DNA of 14,911 bases from [Eubacterium] saphenum. Lineage in GTDB: Bacteria > Bacillota > Clostridia > Oscillospirales > Ruminococcaceae. The stretch spans positions 1 to 14,911 of the forward strand of contig SFJQ01000036.1 of NCBI GenBank assembly GCA_004555855.1. The letters run 5' to 3'. Positions 6,748-14,647 of the stretch are shown here, one piece after another. Each line of letters opens with the position of its first letter. Position 1 is the first letter of the stretch. Below the pieces are notes generated by a model. It did not search any database, was not told where the DNA came from, and saw only the letters and a program-made list of their open reading frames with translations. A program made the position numbers and the translations under genes.

Positions 6748-7767
6748 TTATTCGTCTTTACTGTCCCGCCGAAGCTGCCCGCAAGCCGCGTTGATATCCG
6801 CGCCGAGCGTTCTCCTGACGGTCGCGTTCAGCCCCGCGTTCGTGAGATACCGCTGAAAACGCTCTACATAAGGACTTTTCTTAAATCCACGCTCGCGGAC
6901 CTCGTTTATCGGTATCAGATTTATGTGGCAGTTTTTGCCGCCAAGCAGCGCTATAAGCTCTTTCGCGGAGCCTTCGTCATCGTTCACGCCTTCGATTAGC
7001 GAGTACTCAAAGCTAATCCGCCGCCCCGTTGCCGCGAAATAGTCGTCGCACGCGGTCATAAGCGATTTCAGCGGGAATTTTTTGTTTATCGGCATAATCT
7101 CGGAGCGCTTCGCGTCGGTTGCCGCGTGGAGCGACACGGAGAGCGTCACGCCGAGTTTCAGCCGCGCCAAATCGTAGATTTTATCGACAACGCCGCAGGT
7201 TGAAAGCGAAACTCGCCGCAGGCTGAAGCCACTTTCCTCAAGGATCTTGAGGAATTTCATCACGTTGTCGAAGTTGTCGAGCGGCTCGCCGATGCCCATC
7301 AGCACGATGCTGTCGAGGGTTTTGCCGCTGTCGCGCTCGCTTTCGTACATCTGTCCGAGCATCTCGGACGGCTCCAGATTTCTCACCCAGCCCGCAAGCG
7401 TGGACGCGCAGAATTTGCAGCCCATTTTGCAGCCAACCTGCGTGGATACGCAAAGCGCCGCGCCGTGCTTGTAGTCCATCAGCACGCTCTCGACAGCCTC
7501 GCCGTCCTCCAGCCCGTACAGATATTTTACAGTATTATCTATCTTACTTACAAGTCTTTTTTTGATTTTTAGGCAATTTATATAAAAATTTTCCGATAAT
7601 TGCGTGCGAAATTGTGCAGAAATATTACTCATCTGTTCAAAATCGGTTATTTTTTTGACGTGCAGCCAGTCGAAAATCTGCTTTGCACGGAATTTTTTCT
7701 CGCCCATTTCAAGAATTTTTTCGGAAAGCTCCTCGAAATTCAGCGATAGAATATCAATTTTTTCCAT
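6748..7767 (-). CDS. rlmN: Dual-specificity RNA methyltransferase RlmN (23S rRNA A2503 / tRNA A37)
   Basis: RlmN is a radical-SAM enzyme that adds a methyl group to C2 of A2503 in 23S rRNA and A37 in some tRNAs. The 339-residue protein shows the conserved Glu93 (AVESVLM), the cluster motif CxxxCxxC at C113, C117 and C120 (CKMGCKFC), the GEPL segment (about 160-163), a cysteine near the C-terminus at 329 (INAACGQLR) that is the methyl-carrying residue of the family, and the SLHAATD segment. The ATG at 7767 has GAGGAAAG about 7 bases upstream. Its upstream flank on the minus strand is the 305-base gap with the 12-base A-tract repeat. It is the normal neighbour of rsmB and stp in this cluster. 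Confidence 0.96.
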   Translation of the reverse strand: MEKIDILSLNFEELSEKILEMGEKKFRAKQIFDWLHVKKITDFEQMSNISAQFRTQLSENFYINCLKIKKRLVSKIDNTVKYLYGLEDGEAVESVLMDYKHGAALCVSTQVGCKMGCKFCASTLAGWVRNLEPSEMLGQMYESERDSGKTLDSIVLMGIGEPLDNFDNVMKFLKILEESGFSLRRVSLSTCGVVDKIYDLARLKLGVTLSVSLHAATDAKRSEIMPINKKFPLKSLMTACDDYFAATGRRISFEYSLIEGVNDDEGSAKELIALLGGKNCHINLIPINEVRERGFKKSPYVERFQRYLTNAGLNATVRRTLGADINAACGQLRRDSKDE

Positions 7768-8072
7768 AATCTTTCCTCAAGAATTTGCGGTATTTTTCGG
7801 GTAAAAAATCGGCGAAAAATCACCTCAAAAAACAGCTTAAAAATCGTACCAAAAACCACCCGAAAAAACACCCGAAAATCAGCTCAAAAAACGCTCCGAA
7901 AATCAGCATATTATTTCGTAAAAATTCAGCCGCGTAAAACCGCATTATAAAGCGATATTTCGATATTTATTCGTTTCAAAAAAACAGCGCGGATTTTACG
8001 CTCGGAATTAACCCGAAAAATACCCCCAAAAACACCTCAAAAATCGCGCAAAATTTCGACCGAAAATCAGCC
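7768..8072. other. Gap between rsmB and rlmN, repeat-rich, no gene seen
   Basis: This 305-base spacer has stops in the frames I followed and no RNA gene or hairpin terminator. It holds two blocks of regularly spaced A-tracts, listed as repeats, separated by an AT-rich middle. In that middle a TATAAT read on the minus strand (7949-7944) could be a -10 box for rlmN, but the region 17 bases upstream of it (GAATAA) is a poor -35. Confidence 0.7.
7803..7910. repeat. Degenerate 12-base tandem A-tract repeat, block 1
   Basis: Nine A-tracts of 4-6 bases begin at 7803, 7815, 7827, 7839, 7851, 7863, 7875, 7886 and 7899, a 12-base period held to within one base. Each is followed by a variable 6-8 base stretch rich in C (examples: aaaaaacacccg, aaaatcagctca). 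Read on the transcribed minus strand the unit is about TTTTT(C)GGGTG. Confidence 0.85.
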
Positions 8073-8074
8073 CT
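8016..8074. repeat. Degenerate 12-base tandem A-tract repeat, block 2
   Basis: Five further A-tracts begin at 8016, 8028, 8039, 8050 and 8063, again close to 12 bases apart, running up to the rsmB stop codon. The word cgaaaatcagc is shared with block 1, where it occurs twice. Confidence 0.75.
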
Positions 8075-9392
8075 ATTTTACGCGCCTGAAAGCGGCTGTA
8101 AAAAAGCCGTCGCCGCCGTCTTTTTCGGGGAAGAAAGTCCGCGTGGGGCTGTTCTCCGCGCCCTCGTAGGGAATGGTCTGGACAATTGGCGAAAACTCGG
8201 GGTGATTTTCCGCAAATTCTGCGGCAACCTCGTCGTTTTCCGCGCGGGACAGCGTGCAGGTCGAGTACACGAGCGTGCCGCCCTCCTTGACATAGCGCGA
8301 GGAAACCTCCAGAATGGCTCTCTGAAGCCGCGGAAGCTCCTCGAACTCCTCCTCGGTTTTGTACTTTATCTCGGGCTTGCGGCGGATTACCCCCAGCCCC
8401 GAGCAAGGCACGTCGCACAGCACCCTGTCCGCTTGGGGCAGCTCCTCGGAGAATTTCACGGCGTTGTTCTGGCGCGGCTCTACAATCCGCAGTCCCAAGC
8501 GCTTTGCGCCCTCGGCGATGAGGTTCACGCGCCCATCGTACAGGTCAAGGCTCAGCAATCTTCCATTATTTCCCATCAGCTCTGCCATCGTGAAGGTTTT
8601 CCCGCCCGGCGCCGCGCAGATATCGATTACAGTTTCGTTCACAATCGGTCTGAGCGTCAGGCAGCAAAGCTGGCTTGACACGTCCTGAACGTGGAAAAAT
8701 CCCGCCTTGAACGCCTCGAGCTGCTCGATTTCGCCCGCCTTTTCCAAGCGAATGCACCCGTTCAGCCGCGGGTTTCGCTCCGCTTTTACGCCCTCTTTTT
8801 TCAGCAAATTCACCAATTCATCATCGGTAACTTTGGTGGAATTTACCCTCGCGTATAGTGGCGGCGCACCCAGCGATGCTTCCATCGCCTTTATCGCGTT
8901 CTCCTCGCCGTACTCCCTGAGCCACTTCGCAGCTATCCACTCGGGGCAGGAGTATTTCAGCGAAAGCGTTTTCACCTCGTCAAGCCCGTCAAAGCTGATT
9001 TGCTTGCCGTTTCGGATAAAGCTCCGCAGCATTCCGTTCACAAAACCCTCTGCACCAAACGCTTTCAGCTTTCTGCACAGCTTCACGCTCTCGTTTACCG
9101 CCGCGCTTTCGGGCACGGACGGCATATAAAGCAGCTGATAGAACCCCGCGCGCAGCACCGCAACAGCCTCTTTTTCGAGCTTGTGAAACGGTATTCTGCT
9201 GTTCTGCTCGATGATGTAGTCGAGCGTCAGGCGCCGCTCCGTCACGCCGTAAAACAGCGCTGCCGCAAACGCTTTGTCGCGCTCCGAAAGTCCCTGCTCG
9301 GAAAGCGCGCTGTCAAGCAGAATATTTGAATAAGACCCGCTGCTTTCCATTTTCAAAAGCAGCTTCACCGCCGTCAAACGAGCGTCAGCCAT
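8073..9392 (-). CDS. rsmB: 16S rRNA (cytosine(967)-C(5))-methyltransferase
   Basis: RsmB (Sun) methylates C967 of 16S rRNA using SAM. The 439-residue protein has an N-terminal NusB-like helical domain (about 1-130, with LLLKMESSGSYSNILLD near the start) and a Rossmann methyltransferase domain. The SAM motif DICAAPGGKT lies at 257-266, an acidic ribose-binding DLYDG follows at about 283-287, and the two Cys of the m5C mechanism are visible at 330 (DVPCSGLG) and 379 (YSTCTL). The ATG at 9392 has GGAG 8 bases upstream and lies 17 bases after the fmt stop; a TTG at 9413 overlapping that stop is less likely. It ends with TAG inside the first unit of the A-tract repeat. Confidence 0.96.
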   Translation of the reverse strand: MADARLTAVKLLLKMESSGSYSNILLDSALSEQGLSERDKAFAAALFYGVTERRLTLDYIIEQNSRIPFHKLEKEAVAVLRAGFYQLLYMPSVPESAAVNESVKLCRKLKAFGAEGFVNGMLRSFIRNGKQISFDGLDEVKTLSLKYSCPEWIAAKWLREYGEENAIKAMEASLGAPPLYARVNSTKVTDDELVNLLKKEGVKAERNPRLNGCIRLEKAGEIEQLEAFKAGFFHVQDVSSQLCCLTLRPIVNETVIDICAAPGGKTFTMAELMGNNGRLLSLDLYDGRVNLIAEGAKRLGLRIVEPRQNNAVKFSEELPQADRVLCDVPCSGLGVIRRKPEIKYKTEEEFEELPRLQRAILEVSSRYVKEGGTLVYSTCTLSRAENDEVAAEFAENHPEFSPIVQTIPYEGAENSPTRTFFPEKDGGDGFFTAAFRRVK

Positions 9393-9409
9393 AAATTTCA
9401 CTCCGTTTA

Positions 9410-10345
9410 TCAATTTCCGAGAATTTCACCCGAGCCGAGTTTTTTCCCGCGCAGAAAATCCTCCGCTTTCATACGCTTCGAGCCTTCAATCTGAATTTCG
9501 CGCAACTCCACGCAACCGCCGTCCCCGCACGCAACACTGAACTTTTTCTCATCGACAACACTTCCCGCGGGCAGCTCGGATTTCCTGTCCGAAAGCGCCG
9601 CGCGGTACACCTTGAGCCGCTTCCCGTCAAGAAACGTGTACGCGCACGGCACGTCCGCCATCGCGCGAATAAAGTTGTGAACAACGCTCGCGGGCTTTGT
9701 GAAATCGATTTTCAGCTCTTCCTTGGAAATTTTGTCGGCATAGCACGCTTCGCCCACTTGTTTTTCGTGAGCAGCCGTACCGTTTTCGAGCGCGTGAAGC
9801 GTTTCCACAAGCAGCTTCGCGCCGTTTTCCGCGAGAATTTTCCAAAGCTCCGAGCCGGTCATTTCCGCGGAAATATCCGTTTCCCACCGCATCATCACGT
9901 CGCCCGTGTCCAGCCCCTCGTCCATCTGCATCGTACAGACGCCTGTTTTTTTGTCGCCCGCCTGAATGCACCGCTGAATGGGCGCTGCACCGCGAAATCT
10001 CGGCAAAAGCGACGCGTGAACGTTTACGCAGCCGAATTTCGGCAATTCAAGCACCGTTTTCGGCAAAATCTGCCCGTATGCCGTCACTACAATCACGTCC
10101 GGATTTATCTCCCGAAGCGCTCCCAGAGCCGCCTCAGCGTCCTCGCCCTTTCTCAGCGAAAACGGCTGATAAACGGGGATATTGTGCAAAAGCGCCAAAT
10201 CCTTGACAGGCGTTGTTTCCAGTTTTTTGCCGCGGTTTTTCGGCTTGTCGGGCTGCGTGAAAACAGCCGCCACCTCAAACTCCCCGATTAGCGCTTCAAG
10301 GCTTTTCGCCGCAAAATCGGGCGTTCCCATAAACACAACTTTCAA
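9410..10345 (-). CDS. fmt: Methionyl-tRNA formyltransferase
   Basis: Fmt formylates the amino group of Met-tRNA(fMet) with 10-formyl-tetrahydrofolate so that initiator tRNA is accepted by IF2. The 311-residue length is standard. Motifs: FMGTPDFA at the N-terminus (5-12), NVHASLLPRFRGAAPIQ (108-124) with catalytic N108 and H110, and MDEGLDTGD (141-149) with the catalytic Asp in LDTG. The C-terminal OB-like domain follows from about 205. The start codon is TTG at 10345; GAGGAG lies about 6 bases before it, and the frame begins at the family's usual first residue. It starts 3 bases after the stop of the first deformylase gene, so translation is probably coupled. Confidence 0.97.
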   Translation of the reverse strand: MKVVFMGTPDFAAKSLEALIGEFEVAAVFTQPDKPKNRGKKLETTPVKDLALLHNIPVYQPFSLRKGEDAEAALGALREINPDVIVVTAYGQILPKTVLELPKFGCVNVHASLLPRFRGAAPIQRCIQAGDKKTGVCTMQMDEGLDTGDVMMRWETDISAEMTGSELWKILAENGAKLLVETLHALENGTAAHEKQVGEACYADKISKEELKIDFTKPASVVHNFIRAMADVPCAYTFLDGKRLKVYRAALSDRKSELPAGSVVDEKKFSVACGDGGCVELREIQIEGSKRMKAEDFLRGKKLGSGEILGN

Positions 10346-10348
10346 ATT

Positions 10349-10801
10349 TTACTCCTCTTCAATCCACTCGAGAACCTTGTCCTCGTACAAAATCCCGTTC
10401 AGATGGTCAACCTCATGGCAAAACGCCCGTGCCAGCAGTTCCTTTCCGTGGTACTTCCTCAACACCCCGAAGCGGTCATACGCCTTCAGTTTAACGTGCA
10501 TCGGACGTTTCACAACACCGCGCTTTCCCGCAAGCGACAGGCAGCCCTCTTCCTCAAACTGTTTCCCCCACATCGCCGTTATGACGGGGTTTATCAGCTC
10601 GATTTTTCCCTCGCCCGTGTCGATAACCACAACCCTCTTCAGAACACCGATTTGCGGCGCAGCAAGACCTATTCCGTCGGCGTCTTTCATCGTTTCGTAC
10701 ATATCGTCAAGCAACTCGGCGAGTTCCCTGTCGAATTTTTTCACTTCAACCGACTTCTCCCGTAAAACAGGGTTCCCGAATGTCAGAATTTCTCTTATCA
10801 T
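10349..10801 (-). CDS. def: Peptide deformylase (copy 1, next to fmt)
   Basis: This metallohydrolase removes the formyl group from the N-terminal Met of new proteins. It has 150 residues. All three family motifs are present: GIGLAAPQ (43-50), EGCLS (85-89) with the metal-binding Cys87, and HEVDH (129-133) with the two metal-binding His and catalytic Glu. The ATG at 10801 has GAGGG a few bases upstream and starts 7 bases after the stop of the second deformylase gene; the longer in-frame extension to 10873 would only read through that gene's end. The C-terminus is acidic (EWIEEE). It is a paralog of the gene immediately before it. Confidence 0.96.
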   Translation of the reverse strand: MIREILTFGNPVLREKSVEVKKFDRELAELLDDMYETMKDADGIGLAAPQIGVLKRVVVIDTGEGKIELINPVITAMWGKQFEEEGCLSLAGKRGVVKRPMHVKLKAYDRFGVLRKYHGKELLARAFCHEVDHLNGILYEDKVLEWIEEE

Positions 10802-10808
10802 AGCGCCC

Positions 10809-11273
10809 TCACGACTTCTGCGGAATGGTTTTCTCAACCCTGTCGATAAACAGAACTCCGTCAAGATGGTCAACCTCGTGGCAGACAGCGCGCGCCATCA
10901 ACTCGCTTGCCGTTAGCGTGAACTCGTTTCCGTGCCTGTCGAACGCCTTCACCTTCACCATCGCTGGTCTAACCACCTCGCACCACTCGCCCGGTGCGGA
11001 CAAGCAGCCCTCGTTGCCAGTCTGTGAGCCGCTTTTTTCGAGAATTTCGGGGTTTATCAGCTCCACAAGCCCGTGCTCGTCGCGCACGTCCACAATGCAC
11101 ACGCGCCTGAGTATCCCTACCTGCGGCGCGGCAAGTCCCACTCCGTCCGCGCTTTTCAGCGTTTCCGCCATATCGTCAAGCAGCGTCGCCAGCTTGTCGT
11201 CAAACTTCGTCACCTCGCGACACTTCTTCCGCAGCATATCGTCCCCGAATTTGATAATCTCTCTCAAAGCCAT
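10809..11273 (-). CDS. def: Peptide deformylase (copy 2, next to priA)
   Basis: This is a second complete deformylase of 154 residues with GVGLAAPQ (44-51), EGCLS (88-92, metal ligand Cys90) and HEVDH (132-136). It aligns with its neighbour along the whole length (REI..FG...LR, KFD..L..LLDDM.ET.K.ADG), with a few extra residues before the EGCLS motif and the more typical SAPGEW after it. The ATG at 11273 has AAAGGGA about 9 bases upstream; the gene starts 24 bases after the priA stop. Both copies keep every catalytic residue, so both are probably active. The tandem arrangement points to duplication, but the divergence makes it old. Confidence 0.96.
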   Translation of the reverse strand: MALREIIKFGDDMLRKKCREVTKFDDKLATLLDDMAETLKSADGVGLAAPQVGILRRVCIVDVRDEHGLVELINPEILEKSGSQTGNEGCLSAPGEWCEVVRPAMVKVKAFDRHGNEFTLTASELMARAVCHEVDHLDGVLFIDRVEKTIPQKS

Positions 11274-11297
11274 TTCAGCAAATCCCTTTCTACATAT

Positions 11298-13712
11298 TTA
11301 TAATGCAAAGCTCCCGTTGATGTCGGCGAAAAACCGCACGTTCGCGAAATCCGCGTCGGCAAGCGCTGTTTTCATCGTCCTGTCAACAGCCTCGCGCAGA
11401 CTCGCGCTGTTTTTGCACTTCGCCATCAGCGAAAACCGAAATTTTCCGTTAACCCGACCGACCGCGCACGGCGCAGGTCCGAGAACCCGCATAGGAACAC
11501 GGTTTCCGTACTCTTTCGCGGTTTTTATGAGCATATCCGCGAACTTTCTCGCGCACTTTTGACACTCGCTCTCGTTCAACGCCGAGAACACAAACGTCAC
11601 GATATCGCAGAACGGCGGGTAAAAAACCGCCTCGCGAAGCTGAATTTCCTCATCGTAGAACGCGGGATAATTCTGCTGCGCCGCGAGATTTATCACATAA
11701 TGCTCGGGCGAAAACGTCTGGATAATCGCGCGCCCGCGCTTGTCGCCGCGACCCGAACGCCCCGCGACCTGCGTTATCAGCGAAAAAGTCCGCTCGTAGG
11801 CGCGAAAATCGGCAGCATAGAGCGAGTTGTCCGTTTTCAGCACGCCGACCAGCGTTACATTCGGGAAATTCAGCCCTTTTGCAATCATCTGAGTGCCGAC
11901 CATTATGTCAAATTCGCCGTCCGCGAACGCCTTGAAACGGCGCTCGAATGCGGTTTTTCCCGACGTCGTGTCCGCGTCCATTCGCAAAATCCGCGCTTTC
12001 GGGAACAGCTCGGACAGCTCATCTTCGATAAGCTGCGTGCCCTCGCCCTTCATTCCGAAAAACTTCCCGCCGCAGTACGGGCAAACGCTGTCAAACCGCT
12101 TGAAATAGCCGCAGCAGTGACACATCAGGCAGCCGTTCGCCTTGTGATAAGTCAGCGGCACCGAGCAATTCGGGCACTCCATCGGCTTCCCGCACAGCGC
12201 GCACCGCACTCCCGTCCGATAACCGCGCCTGTTCAGCAGCAAAATCGACTGCTCGCCGCGGCTCAGCGTGTACTCGATGTGTTCCGCAAGAACCGCGCTG
12301 AACGTTGACATATTGCCATTTTGGCGCTCTTTTTGCATATCGACAATCTCGACTTCCGGCAAAACCGCGTTTTTGAAGCGCTCGTCCATCTCGAACAGCT
12401 TGTAGCGCCCTGTTTTCGCGAAATAATAGCTCTCAAGCGAAGGCGTTGCCGACGCCAACAGCAGCAGCGAATTATGCGCGAAGCAGCGCTGTTTTGCGAC
12501 ATCGCGCGCGTGATAGCGAGGCGAATTTTCGGACTTGTACGTCCCCTCGCCTTCCTCGTCGATAACGATTATCGCGAGATTTTGCACCGGCGCAAACACC
12601 GCGCTGCGCGTTCCGATAACAATCCGTGCAAGCCCGTTTTTGATGCGGCGGTACTCGTCGGCGCGTTCTCCAACGGACAGCGAACTGTGCAAAATCGCGA
12701 CCTCGCTGCCGAAAAGGCGCTGGAATTTCCCGACCATCTGCGGCGTGAGCGAAATCTCGGGGACCAGCATTATAGCACCCTTTCCCGCCTTCACCGCCTT
12801 GTCGATGAGCTTGATGAAAACCGAGGTCTTTCCGCTGCCCGTGATGCCGCGAAGCAGCGCGCACTCAGGTTTTTTTCCCGTCATCAGCGCAGAAATCCCG
12901 TCAAAAACCTCGCTCTGTTTCGGCGACAAAACTATATCATCGGGGCTTTCGACTGCCGAAACGTCCGAGTTCAGGCGGAACACAACGTTCTCGAACCGCT
13001 CGAAAATCCCCTTTTCGATCAGCCTGTTCACCACGGAAGAAGTCGCGGCACAGGCATAGCAAACTTCCTTTATCGAAGCCGAATCGTTCGCACGAACGAA
13101 CTCAACGGCGGCTTTTTGCTTGGGCGTGAGCTTTTGCGACTCGTCATAATCCTCGCAAACCCGCACCATTACGTTAACTTCATCGCCAACGCGGCGCTCG
13201 GGGATTTCGGTTTGCGTGAGAATCTCGCGCTTTACAAGCTCGTTGATTTTCGCCTTATTTTCCGCGTAAAGCGTTTCCAACTCGGACTTCCCCGCCGCCT
13301 CAAGCGCCTTTGCAAGCGACTTTTCTTCAGCGGTAAGCGCGGTTTCGGGAACGCTTTTGTTCAGCTCAAAGCGATTTTTCAGCGTGTACGCAAGCCCCGC
13401 CGGCAGGATTGACCGAAACGCGTCAAAATAGGTGCAGAAAGTGTTGTCCTTGAGCCATTTGCACAGGCGCAGAAGCTCCTCGGAGATTATCGGTTCTTCA
13501 TCGATTACCGCGGAAATTTGCTTTAATTTCGCGCTGTCCTCGGGTTCACCGACCTCAAAAACCAGCCCCACGCGCTTTTTCGAGCCTTTCCCAAACGGCA
13601 CGACAACCCGCATTCCCGCGCGGATTTTGCCCGAAAGCTCATCGGGAATTTCGTAGGAAAACAGCTTGTCGAACGAGTAGAGCGCATTTTCCGCGGCAAC
13701 TCTCGCAATCAA
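11298..13712 (-). CDS. priA: Primosomal protein N' (replication restart helicase)
   Basis: PriA recognises stalled or broken forks and reloads the replicative helicase. The 804-residue protein shows the N-terminal 3'-DNA binding domain (about 1-95), Walker A GITGSGKT (289-296), the Walker B box as DEEG (385-388) followed by the characteristic PRYHARDVA, motif SATPSLES, LLNRRGY, an eight-Cys zinc region at about 504-549 (CALC, CPNC, CHCC, CPYC), and GRSGRG in motif VI. Most family members have DEEH; here His is Gly. The start is the TTG at 13712, 1 base after the gmk stop, with GGGGGAG 7 bases upstream; it gives MIARVAAENALYSFDK, matching the usual beginning. A longer frame to 13760 overlaps gmk and is unlikely. 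rpoZ and coaBC, which often separate gmk and priA, are absent. Confidence 0.95.
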   Translation of the reverse strand: MIARVAAENALYSFDKLFSYEIPDELSGKIRAGMRVVVPFGKGSKKRVGLVFEVGEPEDSAKLKQISAVIDEEPIISEELLRLCKWLKDNTFCTYFDAFRSILPAGLAYTLKNRFELNKSVPETALTAEEKSLAKALEAAGKSELETLYAENKAKINELVKREILTQTEIPERRVGDEVNVMVRVCEDYDESQKLTPKQKAAVEFVRANDSASIKEVCYACAATSSVVNRLIEKGIFERFENVVFRLNSDVSAVESPDDIVLSPKQSEVFDGISALMTGKKPECALLRGITGSGKTSVFIKLIDKAVKAGKGAIMLVPEISLTPQMVGKFQRLFGSEVAILHSSLSVGERADEYRRIKNGLARIVIGTRSAVFAPVQNLAIIVIDEEGEGTYKSENSPRYHARDVAKQRCFAHNSLLLLASATPSLESYYFAKTGRYKLFEMDERFKNAVLPEVEIVDMQKERQNGNMSTFSAVLAEHIEYTLSRGEQSILLLNRRGYRTGVRCALCGKPMECPNCSVPLTYHKANGCLMCHCCGYFKRFDSVCPYCGGKFFGMKGEGTQLIEDELSELFPKARILRMDADTTSGKTAFERRFKAFADGEFDIMVGTQMIAKGLNFPNVTLVGVLKTDNSLYAADFRAYERTFSLITQVAGRSGRGDKRGRAIIQTFSPEHYVINLAAQQNYPAFYDEEIQLREAVFYPPFCDIVTFVFSALNESECQKCARKFADMLIKTAKEYGNRVPMRVLGPAPCAVGRVNGKFRFSLMAKCKNSASLREAVDRTMKTALADADFANVRFFADINGSFAL

Positions 13713-13713
13713 C

Positions 13714-14322
13714 TCAATTCTCCCCCGAAATGCTCTCGACAAGCCCCGCGCGGCGCTCACGGCGCAGTTTTTCGGCTCTGAACACCGCCAGAACGTCCTC
13801 GACAGCCTCGTTCAAATCATCGTTCACCACGAGATAATCGTAATTCTTCGCAAACGCAAGCTCGTTTTTGGCTTGGAGAGTGCGCTCGCGGATTTTCTCC
13901 TCGGTTTCCGTGCCGCGACCGCGCAGACGTTTTTCGAGTATTTCCAGCGACGGTGGCAAAATGAACACAAGGCAAGCCTCGGGGAACATTTTCTTGATGT
14001 TCATCGCGCCCTCGACCTCGATTTTCAGCACGGCGTCCTTTCCTGAAAGAATGAGGTCGTCCACGCTTTTTTTCAGCGTTCCGTAGAAATTCCCGCAGTA
14101 TTCGGTGTACTCAAGCACCTCGCCGCGCTTGATTTTCTCGGAAAAATCCTCCCGCGTCAGGAAATGATAGTGAACGCCGTTGATTTCGCCCTCGCGCGGC
14201 GCACGGGTTGTCGCGGAAACCGCGTAGCCCGCCTTGTCCGTTTTCTTGAAAAGCTCGTTCAAAATCGTGTCCTTACCGCAGCCCGCAGGTGCAGAAACAA
14301 CAAACAAAAGTCCTTTTTCCAT
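13714..14322 (-). CDS. gmk: Guanylate kinase
   Basis: Gmk phosphorylates GMP to GDP with ATP, feeding GTP and dGTP synthesis. It has 202 residues, the usual size. The P-loop reads APAGCGKDT (about 11-19); position K+1 is Asp where relatives mostly carry Ser or Gly. The GMP-binding segment SATTRAPREGEINGVHYHF (36-54) and the later EVEGA segment are typical, and RLRGRGTE is the lid. The ATG at 14322 has AAAGAGGT about 6 bases upstream. It follows remA by 39 bases, an arrangement found across Firmicutes, and precedes priA by 1 base. It is most likely transcribed from the remA promoter. Confidence 0.96.
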   Translation of the reverse strand: MEKGLLFVVSAPAGCGKDTILNELFKKTDKAGYAVSATTRAPREGEINGVHYHFLTREDFSEKIKRGEVLEYTEYCGNFYGTLKKSVDDLILSGKDAVLKIEVEGAMNIKKMFPEACLVFILPPSLEILEKRLRGRGTETEEKIRERTLQAKNELAFAKNYDYLVVNDDLNEAVEDVLAVFRAEKLRRERRAGLVESISGEN

Positions 14323-14361
14323 AATTTACCTCTTTCAGCTTGTCCGATGTAAATTTTACGG

Positions 14362-14613
14362 TCATTCCTCGGGAACGTCCTTTGGCGCGGATTTCCCCGC
14401 GATTGTTTCGGGAAGCAGCGCCGACAGCACGACATGACCGCTGTCGCAGATGATAACGGAGCGCGTTTTTCTCCCGCAAGTCGCGTCAATAGCCGAGCCG
14501 CTGTCCTTCGCGAGCTGCACGATGCGCTTCACGGGAGCCGCCTCGGGGCTTACCACAGCGACAATCCTGTCCTCGTTCACGACATTTCCAAAGCCTATGT
14601 TCACCGGTTTCAT
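14362..14613 (-). CDS. remA: RemA / DUF370 family regulatory protein
   Basis: RemA-family proteins are small DNA-binding regulators; in Bacillus subtilis RemA activates extracellular-matrix genes. The 83-residue protein begins MKPVNIGFGNVVNEDRIVAVV and carries PVKRIVQ and IDATCGRKTRSVI, the strongly conserved core of the family. The ATG at 14613 has GGGGGT about 7 bases upstream; a longer frame to 14697 would cross the promoter and is rejected. It is first in the minus-strand cluster, directly before gmk, as in many Clostridia and Bacilli. The C-terminal tail (SAPKDVPEE) is polar and probably disordered. The target genes in this organism cannot be read from the window. Confidence 0.92.
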   Translation of the reverse strand: MKPVNIGFGNVVNEDRIVAVVSPEAAPVKRIVQLAKDSGSAIDATCGRKTRSVIICDSGHVVLSALLPETIAGKSAPKDVPEE

Positions 14614-14647
14614 AAAATCAACCCCCGAAATAACCAAACTCTTATTT

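Noticed and set aside
7944..7949. Promoter for rlmN (TATAAT on the minus strand)
   Set aside because: The -10 is perfect, but the -35 position reads GAATAA and the area is very AT-rich, so chance is likely.
7803..8074. CRISPR array
   Set aside because: The unit is 12 bases, degenerate, without separate spacers and without cas genes nearby.
8008..8418. 136-residue minus-strand frame ending in the A-tract repeat
   Set aside because: Most of it is rsmB read in the wrong frame; the end only reflects the 12-base repeat being a multiple of three.
11559..12308. 249-residue open frame on the plus strand
   Set aside because: It is an antisense shadow of priA with low-complexity Arg/Ala content and no recognisable domain.
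12321..13412. 363-residue open frame on the plus strand
   Set aside because: It is fully antisense to priA, has no family-like motifs, is rich in Arg/His/Leu as expected from the complement of a biased gene, and has no ribosome site or promoter.
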